The notes under the pieces are model-generated. The model had not been told where the DNA came from. It saw nothing but the letters and a program-made list of their open reading frames with translations, and made no database searches. Made by a program: the position numbers and the translations under genes. From CAVQAH01 sp963784195 (GTDB taxonomy: Bacteria > Acidobacteriota > Vicinamibacteria > Vicinamibacterales > 2-12-FULL-66-21): DNA of 64,000 nt. Location: assembly GCA_963784195.1 (NCBI GenBank), contig CAWARA010000025.1:1-64000 (forward strand), read 5' to 3'. Of this stretch, positions 36,216 through 44,154 are shown piece after piece. Each line of letters starts with the position of its first letter. Position 1 is the stretch's first letter.

Positions 36216-36834
36216 ACCATCTGGACAAACCGCAGCGGACACCAAGACCCGCATCCTCGACGCCGCCGACGCGGTCTTCGTGCGACGCGGCATCGACGGT
36301 GCGCGGATGCAGGACATCGCCGATCAGGCAGGCGTCAACAAGGCGTTGCTGCATTACCACTTCCGGTCCAAAGCCGACCTCGCTCGCGCCGTTTGGCTTC
36401 GTATCGCCTCGTCATTCGTTCCCGGCATCTTCCAGATGTTGGGGTCCGACATCTCGCTCGACGAGAAGATCGAACGATTCGTCGATGCCTATCACACCAG
36501 GCTCGCCAAGCACCCATATCTGCTCGGCTACGTCATTAGCGAAGCGGCGCGACATCCTGATTTCGTCGATGACTTCTACTCGGCGGAGCGACGGAAGGCC
36601 GCGCGACGGTCGCTTGAGCGTGTGGAACAGCAGATCAACGAACGCGCCAGGCGGAAAAAGATCGCGCCTGTCCCGGCTGATCAGTTCCTGGTGACCCTCG
36701 TCGGCAGTTGCCTGTACCCGTTCGTGGCGCAGCCGATGATCGCGGAGGCACTGGGTCTCACGCCCAGGGGGCTTCGCGACTTCATGAAACGCCGTCGAAC
36801 AGAACTTCCCGCGCTACTGAAAAGGACGCTTTAA
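36208..36834 (+). CDS. TetR/AcrR-family transcriptional regulator
   Basis: Regulator of 208 residues. The N-terminal helix-turn-helix shows TKTRILDAADAVFVRRGIDG, then MQDIADQAGVNKALLHYHFR; the C-terminal two thirds form the ligand-binding helices. GTG 36208 begins the frame (MVKPSGQTAAD). It is followed after 30 bp by a tandem pair of HXXEE membrane proteins in the same direction. These are the likely targets: an 11-bp core (GACCGCGTGGT) occurs both over this start and between the two genes. Confidence 0.88.
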   Translation: MVKPSGQTAADTKTRILDAADAVFVRRGIDGARMQDIADQAGVNKALLHYHFRSKADLARAVWLRIASSFVPGIFQMLGSDISLDEKIERFVDAYHTRLAKHPYLLGYVISEAARHPDFVDDFYSAERRKAARRSLERVEQQINERARRKKIAPVPADQFLVTLVGSCLYPFVAQPMIAEALGLTPRGLRDFMKRRRTELPALLKRTL

Positions 36835-36864
36835 CGTTTCTCCTATCGAGCACTGAGGTCAACA

Positions 36865-37596
36865 ATGCAACAGCACTGGTTCTACACCTTTTGGCCGTTC
36901 ATAGGGTTGGGTGCGATGATCCCGGTGGTCGCCATCCTGCTGATAACCGACACATTCCGTGGCAACACGGCGGTATCGCGATGGCGTGATGTAGTGTGGC
37001 TCGCGTGGCTCGCCACGCCGCTCTACCTGGCGCATCAGTTCGAGGAATACAGTCTGCCGGTGCTGGGCTTCGACTACTCAATCCAGGGAATGATTTGCGA
37101 GAACATGGGATTTCCGCCGTACCCGGACTGCCCGATTCCCCTGTCCTTCTATCCGGTGGTAAACAGCGCTCTGATGTGGTTCGGGGCGCCGCTAGCGGCA
37201 TACCTCGGCAGACGCAACGTTCTCATCGGCCTCAGCTTCTGGGGATTGATCTTTGCCAACGGACTTCTGCACACCGCGGGGGGCATCTTGCAGGGCGGTT
37301 ACAACACCGGCCTATGGAGCAGCGTCTTCTTGTTTATTCCGTTGTCCATCTGGGTCATTTACGCCTGCGCGATTCGCGGACCGTACAGCGGCAAGGTCGT
37401 CGGCGTGGCGTTCGGTGCCGGAGCCGTCACGCATGTCCTGCTGTTCGTGGGCTATGGGTTCTACAAAATCGGAGCGATCGGCAATGCGGGCCTGCTGGTC
37501 TATGCCGCTGTGATCGGTTTCACGCCGATCATCTTGGCGGCAATCGCGAGCCGGTTCTTCAAGCCTGAGTTGCTGCGGCCAGTGGCGGTCCGGTAG
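36865..37596 (+). CDS. HXXEE-domain integral membrane protein (copy 1)
   Basis: Membrane protein of 243 residues with about seven helices. The family motif lies after the second helix: LAHQFEEYSLPVLGFD (H-x-x-E-E at about residues 57-61). Conserved later patterns include VVNSALMWFGAP and FANGLLHTAGGI, with another His. The first helix is at about residues 10-30. HXXEE proteins have no established activity; the conserved polar residues inside the membrane suggest an enzyme or metal site. It lies 30 bp after the TetR gene and 39 bp before a second copy, so all three probably form one operon. Confidence 0.82.
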   Translation: MQQHWFYTFWPFIGLGAMIPVVAILLITDTFRGNTAVSRWRDVVWLAWLATPLYLAHQFEEYSLPVLGFDYSIQGMICENMGFPPYPDCPIPLSFYPVVNSALMWFGAPLAAYLGRRNVLIGLSFWGLIFANGLLHTAGGILQGGYNTGLWSSVFLFIPLSIWVIYACAIRGPYSGKVVGVAFGAGAVTHVLLFVGYGFYKIGAIGNAGLLVYAAVIGFTPIILAAIASRFFKPELLRPVAVR

Positions 37597-37598
37597 GC

Positions 37599-37609
37599 GA
37601 CCGCGTGGT
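37599..37609. promoter_or_regulatory. Second copy of the TetR-linked GACCGCGTGGT core
   Basis: GACCGCGTGGT is identical to 36202-36212 at the TetR start. Both copies are preceded by TAG two bases upstream. It lies between the two HXXEE genes, just before the second. Confidence 0.45.
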
Positions 37610-37635
37610 AGTCGTTGCCCCTGAGCGGTGCCTCA

Positions 37636-38370
37636 ATGGATAAAAATTGGACCGACGTTGCTATTGTCCTCTTCCCGTGGATCGGAGGGGGAGCCGCGAT
37701 TGTGTTTCTATTCTTGCTATTCGGCACTCGTCTCCTGCAGAGCGAACCGAGTTCATTCAGATGGCATGACCGTGTTTGGTTATCGTGGCTGGCGGTGGCG
37801 ATTTACTTGCTACACAACGTCGAGGAATACGGCATCGACGTGTTCGGTCGTATGACGCAATTCCCCGCTGAGATTTGCTCCGTTTTGAACTTGCCCGGCC
37901 CCCCGGACTGCCCGATCCCTGCAGCGTATTTCTTGTCAGTCAACATTCCGCTGATCTGGGTTGTGGCGCCGATAGCCGCGTTCATGAGCCGCCGACATCC
38001 GCTCATTGGCCTCGCGTTTTACGGCGTGATTTTCGTGAACCTTTTCTTCCATATCATGCCGCTCTTGGCAGGAGCTGGCTTTGGCCCCGGTACGCTTACC
38101 GCGCTCATTCTGTTCGTACCGATATCGGCTTGGATCATCCACGCCTGCTTCGGCACCGGTCGGTTGACCTACAAGGCTCTGGCGCTCATCTTCGTCAATG
38201 GCGTGATCTTCCACATCATCCTGACGGGGCCATTGATGCTCTTCATCAATGGCAACCTCGGTAGCGCGGCGCTGGTAGGGACCCAATTGGCGAACGCTGT
38301 TCTGTTCCTTCTGCTCCCTTGGGTCGGAGAGAACTGGCGGCGCGGCGTGCTCATCAGGCCGGTCACATGA
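37636..38370 (+). CDS. HXXEE-domain integral membrane protein (copy 2)
   Basis: Membrane protein of 244 residues and a diverged paralogue of the preceding gene. It shares LLHNVEEYGIDVF (HxxEE), PDCPIPAAYFLSVNIPLIWV and LIGLAFYGVIFVNLFFHIMP. ATG 37636 is chosen over the TTG at 37615 because it lies next to the first helix. About seven helices are seen. The tandem pair with a TetR gene suggests an inducible membrane function, possibly detoxification or lipid-like chemistry, but nothing shows it. Confidence 0.82.
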   Translation: MDKNWTDVAIVLFPWIGGGAAIVFLFLLFGTRLLQSEPSSFRWHDRVWLSWLAVAIYLLHNVEEYGIDVFGRMTQFPAEICSVLNLPGPPDCPIPAAYFLSVNIPLIWVVAPIAAFMSRRHPLIGLAFYGVIFVNLFFHIMPLLAGAGFGPGTLTALILFVPISAWIIHACFGTGRLTYKALALIFVNGVIFHIILTGPLMLFINGNLGSAALVGTQLANAVLFLLLPWVGENWRRGVLIRPVT

Positions 38371-38800
38371 CTGACGATTCGCCTCAGGCTACCGATGATG
38401 CTCGGGTTGATCGGAGGAACGATCGACCAGGCCAAACGACTCGTCGACCTACATCGGTCCGCGGGTGCGCGTGCCGGACACGCGCCCGAGATATTGTCGC
38501 GGGGTTATCAACCGGCGCGACCTTGATGGTCGTCAGTGCGCAGGAATTGCCGGGACGCGGACGGCCTAAGTTCGAAACTGAAAAACACCCTGTGCTGGAA
38601 ACCATTGAAAACACAGGAGAAATTCGGTGGCTGGGAGGCAGGGATTCGAACTCGCCGAGGGTTCCTCGCGCGACGGCTTACCCGCAATGCCCGTCAAGTC
38701 GCGATTGCACAACGACAGAGGGCCAGACCGGGGTTCAAATCGCCCCGGTGGAATCGCAGGTGCAACGCCGTCGGGCTTCGAACTCATTTGCATGACTCCA
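38371..38800 (+). other. Spacer with decayed mobile-element end
   Basis: No intact gene. Repeat copy E lies at 38628. A plus-strand frame reads TIENTGEIRWLGGRDSNSPR, where the last part is a translation of tRNA-3'-end-like DNA. A tRNA T-arm-like segment (38735-38755) also occurs. I take this as the end of a lost integrated element. Confidence 0.45.
38628..38654 (+). repeat. Dispersed GGCTGGG repeat, copy E (diverged, tRNA-end-like)
   Basis: TGGCTGGGAGGCAGGGATTC then GAACTCG. It aligns with copy D through ATTGAAAACA, GAAATT and TGGCTGGG, then diverges into a sequence resembling a tRNA 3' end (TGG + acceptor + GGATTCGAACTC). Confidence 0.5.
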
Positions 38801-38804
38801 GAAA

Positions 38805-39078
38805 CGGCCGATTTTGGGGAGAGCATGGACCGTCGCTCCCATTCCCATATTCGTCGGGCATCGCGACGTCCCGGCACCGCCACATGCGAGAACTCAGAAT
38901 TCAGCACGAGGGACGGCCGTACCGAGTGCTGTATGCGTTCGAACCGCGACGAGCGGCGATTCTCCTCTTGGGCGGCGACAAGACCGGAAACGATCGCTGG
39001 TACGACGAGCACGTTCCGATTGCCGACAGGCTCTACGACGAGTACCTCCGGGAACTGGAACGGGAAGGGCTGACATGA
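38805..39078 (+). pseudogene. RelE/HigB-like toxin, 5'-truncated
   Basis: The frame reads GPSLPFPYSSGIATSRHRHM, RELRIQHEGRPYRVLYAFEP, AAILLLGGDKTGNDRWYDEH and ends REGLT before TGA. This is a nearly complete phage-derived HigB/RelE-like mRNA interferase, but the usual first 35-40 residues are absent: the homology begins abruptly at about 38810. ATG 38884-38886 could start a shorter product that lacks the first core strand. An antitoxin gene overlaps its stop (ATGA), as in intact toxin-first modules. The toxin is probably inactive. Confidence 0.65.
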
Positions 39079-39398
39079 AGCGTCACAAGTGGTCTGACAT
39101 CAAGGCTCGCACGAAGCCGGACACCCGCAGTCGAATGGAGGAGGAGGCGCGACGCCTGTCCGACGATCTGCACCTCTCGCAGCTTCGGAAGGCGCGAGGT
39201 CTCACACAGGAGACGATGGCCGAACTGCTTGGTGTGAGCCAGGCAGAGGTATCGAAGATGGAGCGGCGGACGGAACTCTACGTGGGGACGCTACGCAAGT
39301 TCATCGAGGCCATGAACGGCGAGCTAGTGATCGCGGCACGCTTTGCGGACGGCGTGGAGATCCCGATCCGTTTGACTGACGAAGAAGACGCGGCCTGA
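39075..39398 (+). CDS. XRE/HigA-like antitoxin
   Basis: DNA-binding protein of 107 residues. The helix-turn-helix is at about residues 38-62 (LRKARGLTQETMAELLGVSQ then AEVSKMERR), followed by the usual YVGTLRKFIEAMNGELVIAA of antitoxins paired with HigB-like toxins. The start overlaps the toxin stop by 4 bp. It normally binds and blocks the toxin and represses the operon. Here the toxin has lost its 5' end, and with it probably the operon promoter, so expression is uncertain. Confidence 0.85.
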   Translation: MKRHKWSDIKARTKPDTRSRMEEEARRLSDDLHLSQLRKARGLTQETMAELLGVSQAEVSKMERRTELYVGTLRKFIEAMNGELVIAARFADGVEIPIRLTDEEDAA

Positions 39399-39429
39399 TC
39401 TCGGGTTCAGCGTAGCTCGGAGCCGGTTT

Positions 39430-39621
39430 CTAGCGACGGTGCAAGTCTTCTCGAGAGTCCGTCACCCACTGGAGGTCCAAGCCGTCGCGAAGTCGTTTGA
39501 GGGCACGATGCCGCGCTCGCTCGGAACTTGGTCGATGACCCACCACCTGCATGAGGGTGCTGTTCTGCCGTGGTTGCATTCCCGTTGGCAAGGAATTGCA
39601 GCGCGAGCACTCTGCCATCAC
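39430..39621 (-). pseudogene. Possible C-terminal scrap of an integrase-like gene
   Basis: The minus strand reads LMQVVGHRPSSERARHRALK then RLRDGLDLQWVTDSRE before a stop. The VVGH motif faintly recalls the GH box of tyrosine recombinases, but no catalytic Arg or Tyr is visible. This is a weak assignment. Confidence 0.25.
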
Positions 39622-39644
39622 CGAGCCGAAGCCGCTGCTGCGAC

Positions 39645-39821
39645 GCCATTGTGCTCACGCCTGACAAAGCCGGCGAGGCCCTTCAGATCGACTTGCGGGG
39701 GAATCTGGCAGCCATGCTTGGGGCCACCGTACAAACGGAGAGGTCGTTGGAATCCGACGACCTCTCCTTGCAAGTATCTTTGGTTGCGGGGGCGCGCAAC
39801 CAGCGGTACTTGCAGCTGTAG
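39645..39821 (+). pseudogene. C-terminal tail of a serine-type site-specific recombinase (relic 1)
   Basis: The frame reads CDAIVLTPDKAGEALQIDL, RGNLAAMLGA, then SDDLSLQVSLVAGARNQRYL before a stop. This matches the tail at 41.5-41.8 kb (LIDAIVLTP..., LKGNLAAMLGA, TGDLSLQVVMVAGAGFEP). Only the last 55-60 residues are left; the resolvase domain with its serine is absent. A perfect hairpin lies inside the coding frame, followed by TTGGTTGCGGGGGCGCGCAA, a piece of the initiator-tRNA 3' end. Confidence 0.65.
39737..39767 (+). terminator. Hairpin inside the recombinase tail (relic 1)
   Basis: GGAGAGGTCGT (39737-39747) pairs with ACGACCTCTCC (39757-39767), 11 of 11. It sits about 15 bases before the tRNA-end-like TGGTTGCGGGGGC, as at 4.13 and 41.70 kb. 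Confidence 0.65.
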
Positions 39822-39863
39822 AGCGGCGCGGCGTGAGCTGTTCTGGGGCATTTTTTAGGAACT

Positions 39864-41087
39864 TCACTCGTGGCCGCCCCGCTCGGCGATCAGTCGCAGC
39901 GCGCCTTGCGACACCATGCCTTGATCGTGGAACCGGCGCCCCCAGCCGATTGGCGTGACGTCGCGGTACTCGTGCGGGGACGGGTCGCGCGAGAAGGCCA
40001 ATTCCTTGCGGATCGATGCGCGCGCGTTGGGGTCGGCGCCGCGTTCGAGCAGCAGACGCGCGAGCGGCTCGTCCTTCCGGCCGGCGTTGTACGTCACCAC
40101 GCAGCTGAAGAGCGCGGTGTGGCCGCCGAAGCCATCCGCGTCGACATCGGCGCGCGCGTTCACGTCGGCGCCGTGGTCCAGCAGCCATCGCGCGACGTCG
40201 AGGTCCTCGTAATCCACCGCCATGTGCAGGAGCGTCGCGCCGGCGAGCGGCGCGCCGTGCAGCGCGAGCTTCTGCTCGTCGTGGCACGCGAGCGAGGGCG
40301 GATAGATGTCCTCGTGCGAAAACGTGCGCGCGAGCAGCGCCGGATCGCGGCGTAGATGCTGCTCGAGCAGATCGAGGCGCCCGCGGTGCACGGCCATCGA
40401 CGGCGAGTCCGGCAGCGGGACGCCCTGCGACGCCATCACCTCGAGGATGCGATGCTTTCCTGCCGGATATCGCGCGTACGTCTCGAGCGCCAGCGCGGTC
40501 CATCCCAGTTTGTCCCGCACGTCGGCCCCGATCTCGACCAACAGCGCGAAGTCGGATCCGCGGAGCACTTCCACCGAGCCGCCAACCCAGTCCCCCGCCG
40601 GACTGCCGCCCAGGCGGCCGAGCAGCCGCAGCGTGTCGAGCACCGGCTGCAAATCCGGCCTCGCGAGAAGACCGTCGGCGGAATCCACGCCGCGCTCGCG
40701 CAGCTGCATCATCACCCGTCGGATCGCGGCGTCGGCGGCATTCGCCAGCGGCGCGTGCCAGCCGTCGCGCGGCCGATCGCGGTCGCGGGCGAGATCCGGG
40801 TGCGCCGCGGCGACCTCGCGCAGCGCCTCGAAGTCGTCGTGCGAAATGGCGTCGATCGCCTTGACGGCAGCGGCGAGCTGCGGCCAGCTCGACGCCCCGT
40901 AGCTGCGAGCGAGGACGAGCTGCGCGTCGGCGAGCGCCGCGATCGCGGGATCGATCCGCCCGGGATGGAACTCGCGGAAGTCGTCGAGCGCCGACGGCGC
41001 CTCCGCGCGGACGTCGCGCAGCAGATCCTTCGCCTGGTTGCGCAGCTGATCGAGATGTGGACGGAACGGGAACTGGCGAGCGGGCAT
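39864..41087 (-). CDS. Ankyrin-repeat protein
   Basis: Soluble protein of 407 residues. ATG 41087 is preferred because AAGGAGG lies five bases before it; the longer start (41102) would place this motif inside the gene. After an N-terminal helical region (HLDQLRNQAKDLLRDVRAEA) come several ankyrin-like units, clearest at the C-terminus: TLLHMAVDYEDLDVARWLLD, HGADVNARADVDADG and LARLLLERGADPNARAS. The family mediates protein-protein contacts. The N-terminal segment with FHPGRIDPAIAALADAQLVL is typical of a group of such proteins in soil bacteria. No partner gene is adjacent. Confidence 0.82.
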   Translation of the reverse strand: MPARQFPFRPHLDQLRNQAKDLLRDVRAEAPSALDDFREFHPGRIDPAIAALADAQLVLARSYGASSWPQLAAAVKAIDAISHDDFEALREVAAAHPDLARDRDRPRDGWHAPLANAADAAIRRVMMQLRERGVDSADGLLARPDLQPVLDTLRLLGRLGGSPAGDWVGGSVEVLRGSDFALLVEIGADVRDKLGWTALALETYARYPAGKHRILEVMASQGVPLPDSPSMAVHRGRLDLLEQHLRRDPALLARTFSHEDIYPPSLACHDEQKLALHGAPLAGATLLHMAVDYEDLDVARWLLDHGADVNARADVDADGFGGHTALFSCVVTYNAGRKDEPLARLLLERGADPNARASIRKELAFSRDPSPHEYRDVTPIGWGRRFHDQGMVSQGALRLIAERGGHE

Positions 41088-41277
41088 ACGAGCCTCCTTC
41101 ATGCGCGCCCGTTGTCCGCTCGTTCGGGCTGAGGAGGTTCGTCAGACGAACCGGTCAGTGTGACTCGACGTGTATTCAGGTGGACTCAGTCCTGCCCGCG
41201 GACCGGCGGCGTCCTGTACGCCGGAGCCCACGATAGCACAGGCCCGGCCGGCCAGGTACTAAGTCTCAAGTACTTTA
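41088..41277. other. Spacer upstream of the ankyrin gene
   Basis: I see no gene or strong repeat apart from the Shine-Dalgarno sequence of the ankyrin gene. Confidence 0.3.
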
Positions 41278-41440
41278 CAACTCTGGAACGACCTTAGGGT
41301 ATTCCCACGACAACAGCCACGGCTTTACGGCGATGCGATGCGCCGCCAAGCGTGCGGCAAGCCGCTCGAATTCCGCTCGGAAGTGCGCCGGCCAAGATGT
41401 TTCTGGAGCAGCCAGCAAAACGATGTCAAGGGCCACGAGT
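41278..41440 (-). pseudogene. C-terminal fragment of an unknown protein
   Basis: The minus strand reads LVALDIVLLAAPETSWPAHF, RAEFERLAARLAAHRIAVKP and WLLSWEYPKVVPEL before a stop. It looks like real coding sequence, but the upstream part is replaced by the recombinase tail on the other strand, so the N-terminus is lost. I do not recognise the family. Confidence 0.35.
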
Positions 41441-41466
41441 GACCGGTTCTGTCCATTGGTTCGACG

Positions 41467-41817
<351 letters not shown>

Positions 41818-41889
41818 TCAGAGGAATACCAATGGTACCACGTCAATCCATCGATCGCAAACGTGATCGATGGAATCCTGATCGCCAAG

Positions 41890-41942
41890 GTCCGGCTGAA
41901 GCCGGACGCTACGACAAGGTCCGGCTGAAGCCGGACACCACG
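41890..41942 (+). repeat. Two tandem TGAA-loop hairpins downstream of the M28 gene
   Basis: GTCCGGC-TGAA-GCCGGAC occurs twice (41890-41907 and 41920-41937), the first followed by GCTACGA. In the transcript of the minus-strand peptidase they read stem-TTCA-stem, as in the TCA-gene spacers. Confidence 0.75.
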
Positions 41943-41943
41943 A

Positions 41944-43740
41944 TCATCGTCCGCCGACGGCTGCCGAACTCAGCTGTGTCTTCGCGCGGGCTATTCGTGC
42001 GCGGAGGGCGAATGGGGCGCCGCGCACGGGCAGACGCGACACGCTGTCGAATGCCTCTGAGTACCATTTCACCCAGGCGGCGATGACCTGGCCCTCGCGC
42101 GCCTCTGCGGCAGCACGATCTGTCGCCTCAGCTATCAGCTTCGCGCCCTGCTCGCGCTCGAGCGCAAGGCGCCGCAGGGCGGCCGACTCGATGAGCTCGG
42201 CGACGGCCATCCCGTCGCGGTCATCAGCGGATGCCAGGAGCCAGGCGGATGTCGCGACGGACACGCCGACGTGACGCATCTCGTCCGGACTGACCTTGTC
42301 GGGCGTGTCCTGGTTCGTGTGGTAGTAGCGATCGGTGAAGTGCCAGTTGAGCAACGCAGGAATGCCGGCGTTGGTGAACGTCGTGTGATCGCTGCCGCCC
42401 TCGTAGGGGTTCGTGCGCACTACCCAGCCGGTCTCGCGTGCCCGATGCTGGCACACCGCGAGGTGCAGATCGTTCAGCAGGCTTCCCTTCAGCGTTTCCG
42501 GCTTGATCTCGCTCGCTCCCCATTCCGAATGCGGATCGGAGGGGCGCTCCCAGACAGCCGAAGGGTCTGGCTGCTTCTCGATCAGGAACGTGCCGCCGGT
42601 CTTCGACGTGTCCTCGCCGGTCATGTCCATCGAGAACATGTACTGCACGCCCTTCGCCTCCGCGGGTCGATTCGCCAGCCACTGCTCAGAACCGCGGATC
42701 TCGTCGACCCACATGAAGGTCAACGTGCGCGCGGGTGCTGGTAACGCGCCGCTCGCAACCGCTTCGGCGATTGCCCGCGCCAATCCGTACAAGGTCGCGC
42801 AGCCGCTCGCATCGTCGTTTGCGCCTGGCTCCTGGATATGCGCCACCATCACGATTCGCTCGTTGGGATTGGTGCGTCCCGGAATTTCCGCGACGAGCGA
42901 CCGGTTGGGACCTCGAGAGAAGCTGGCCTCGACGTCGACCCGCACGCGAACCGGACCCTCACGGAGCCGGTCGCGCATACGTGACGCCGCGCGCCAGCTG
43001 GCCTTGAACCCGAACGCCTTCAGGTTTGCATCGTAGGGGATGTTGCCCCACTGCAGGACGTCCTTCTGCTCTTCGCGCGTGAAGGCGGCGGGATCGGCAG
43101 GGCGGATGTATGGCGCGATCGACGTCGAGATGACGCCAATCGCACCGCGACCTTTGACCGCCTGCTGCCAGAGCTGCCCGAGGGCGGCATCGCCCAGAAC
43201 GACTGCGCCGCGGACGTCCTTTCCGGTGAAGTCCGCTGCCCCGCCTGCACCCACGTCAACGAGCGGCGCCGTCACTCCGCCCTCGACCGTCGGGAACGAG
43301 TTGATCGCCAGCGACACGCGATCGCGCTCTCGCGAGATCACGACTTCAGGTGCGGCCGAAGCGTCAGCCCCGAGGATCGACACGGTCCCGACCGAGTAAT
43401 CCCACCCTGGCGATCGGGTCGGGTATTCGTCCACGCGGATCCGGCCGACCCCCGACGTGTCCGCAGAGTAGCCGGTCTTGATGAGGAGATCTCTGATGTG
43501 ATCGATCGAGGCGTTGAACCCCGGATTGCCCGCAAGCCGCCACGATCCGCTCATGAAGTTGACAACCTCCATGGCAGCGGCCGCATCGAAGCGCGAAGCA
43601 ACCGCGTCGTATGCGCGCTGGGCGGATGGTGGTAATGAACCGGCTTGCGCCTGAGCTGGCGCGGGCCTGGGCGCGGGCAGCAGGATGATGATCGCTGCCA
43701 GGAGCGAGGCGTTCTTCGACAATGCCAGTACTACTCTCAA
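41944..43740 (-). CDS. Secreted M28-family aminopeptidase-like protein with PA domain
   Basis: Protein of 598 residues with a signal peptide (LLAAIIILLPAPRPAPAQA). A protease-associated insert is visible (LVDVGAGGAADFTGKDVRGA). The di-zinc peptidase domain shows MVAHIQEPGANDDASG (His and Asp), MWVDEIRGSEQWL (catalytic Glu region), SMDMTGED and GGSDHTTF (His). The first motif has HIQ in place of the usual H-x-D, a small departure. Members remove N-terminal amino acids or amidated groups from peptides outside the cell. It ends with a long helical tail. Two TTCA-loop hairpins follow the gene. It stands alone. Confidence 0.82.
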   Translation of the reverse strand: MRVVLALSKNASLLAAIIILLPAPRPAPAQAQAGSLPPSAQRAYDAVASRFDAAAAMEVVNFMSGSWRLAGNPGFNASIDHIRDLLIKTGYSADTSGVGRIRVDEYPTRSPGWDYSVGTVSILGADASAAPEVVISRERDRVSLAINSFPTVEGGVTAPLVDVGAGGAADFTGKDVRGAVVLGDAALGQLWQQAVKGRGAIGVISTSIAPYIRPADPAAFTREEQKDVLQWGNIPYDANLKAFGFKASWRAASRMRDRLREGPVRVRVDVEASFSRGPNRSLVAEIPGRTNPNERIVMVAHIQEPGANDDASGCATLYGLARAIAEAVASGALPAPARTLTFMWVDEIRGSEQWLANRPAEAKGVQYMFSMDMTGEDTSKTGGTFLIEKQPDPSAVWERPSDPHSEWGASEIKPETLKGSLLNDLHLAVCQHRARETGWVVRTNPYEGGSDHTTFTNAGIPALLNWHFTDRYYHTNQDTPDKVSPDEMRHVGVSVATSAWLLASADDRDGMAVAELIESAALRRLALEREQGAKLIAEATDRAAAEAREGQVIAAWVKWYSEAFDSVSRLPVRGAPFALRARIARAKTQLSSAAVGGR

Positions 43741-43810
43741 CGAGCCTCCGACGGTGATCAGCCGGTCGCGACAACGGAGCGGCCGGTTCCGACCCAGGAG
43801 TTACGTTCCA

Positions 43811-44140
43811 TTAGTCCACAGGCTGAAGCGGCAGGTCGGTGAAGTCCAACAGCATCTCGACGCCGGATGTGTGATGATCGGACGCTGAGCCGGAGCGGCC
43901 CGGACAGGTCAGCGGCGCACCGGTCCACGCAAGAGTAGGTTCGTAGTAGTGCCGTGCGACTTCGGGCGCCACATAACCCACCTTGCCGCCATCCACGTGA
44001 ACCGCAATTGCGTGGAGGAAGTAACGGTTCTCCCGCTCGGCGGAAAGGGTTGCCGTGACGCGACCCTGGATGCGTCGCGTGCGCTCGATGTAAGCCAGTC
44101 CGGCGACGACCGGAATGCGCTGCAGAATGGAATTGGCCAC
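43811..44140 (-). CDS. HIRAN-like domain protein
   Basis: Small protein of 109 residues. The middle reads IPVVAGLAYIERTRRIQGRV, then RYFLHAIAVHVDGGKVGYVA and PEVARHYYEP. This has the order of the HIRAN fold (NPYD-NAIAV ... GYVPRE-A), which binds DNA ends in helicases and also occurs alone in bacteria. The normally conserved NPYD is changed to RYFL, so DNA-end binding is uncertain. The last 40 residues are less family-like. It diverges from the sirtuin gene with only 14 bp between the starts. Confidence 0.55.
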   Translation of the reverse strand: MANSILQRIPVVAGLAYIERTRRIQGRVTATLSAERENRYFLHAIAVHVDGGKVGYVAPEVARHYYEPTLAWTGAPLTCPGRSGSASDHHTSGVEMLLDFTDLPLQPVD

Positions 44141-44154
44141 TCGGGAATTCTACC

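Noticed and set aside
38628..38720. Possible tRNA gene (tRNA-Leu- or Ser-like) on the minus strand
   Set aside because: Only a T-loop-like GGATTCGAACTC is present; the T stem does not pair and no cloverleaf can be drawn.
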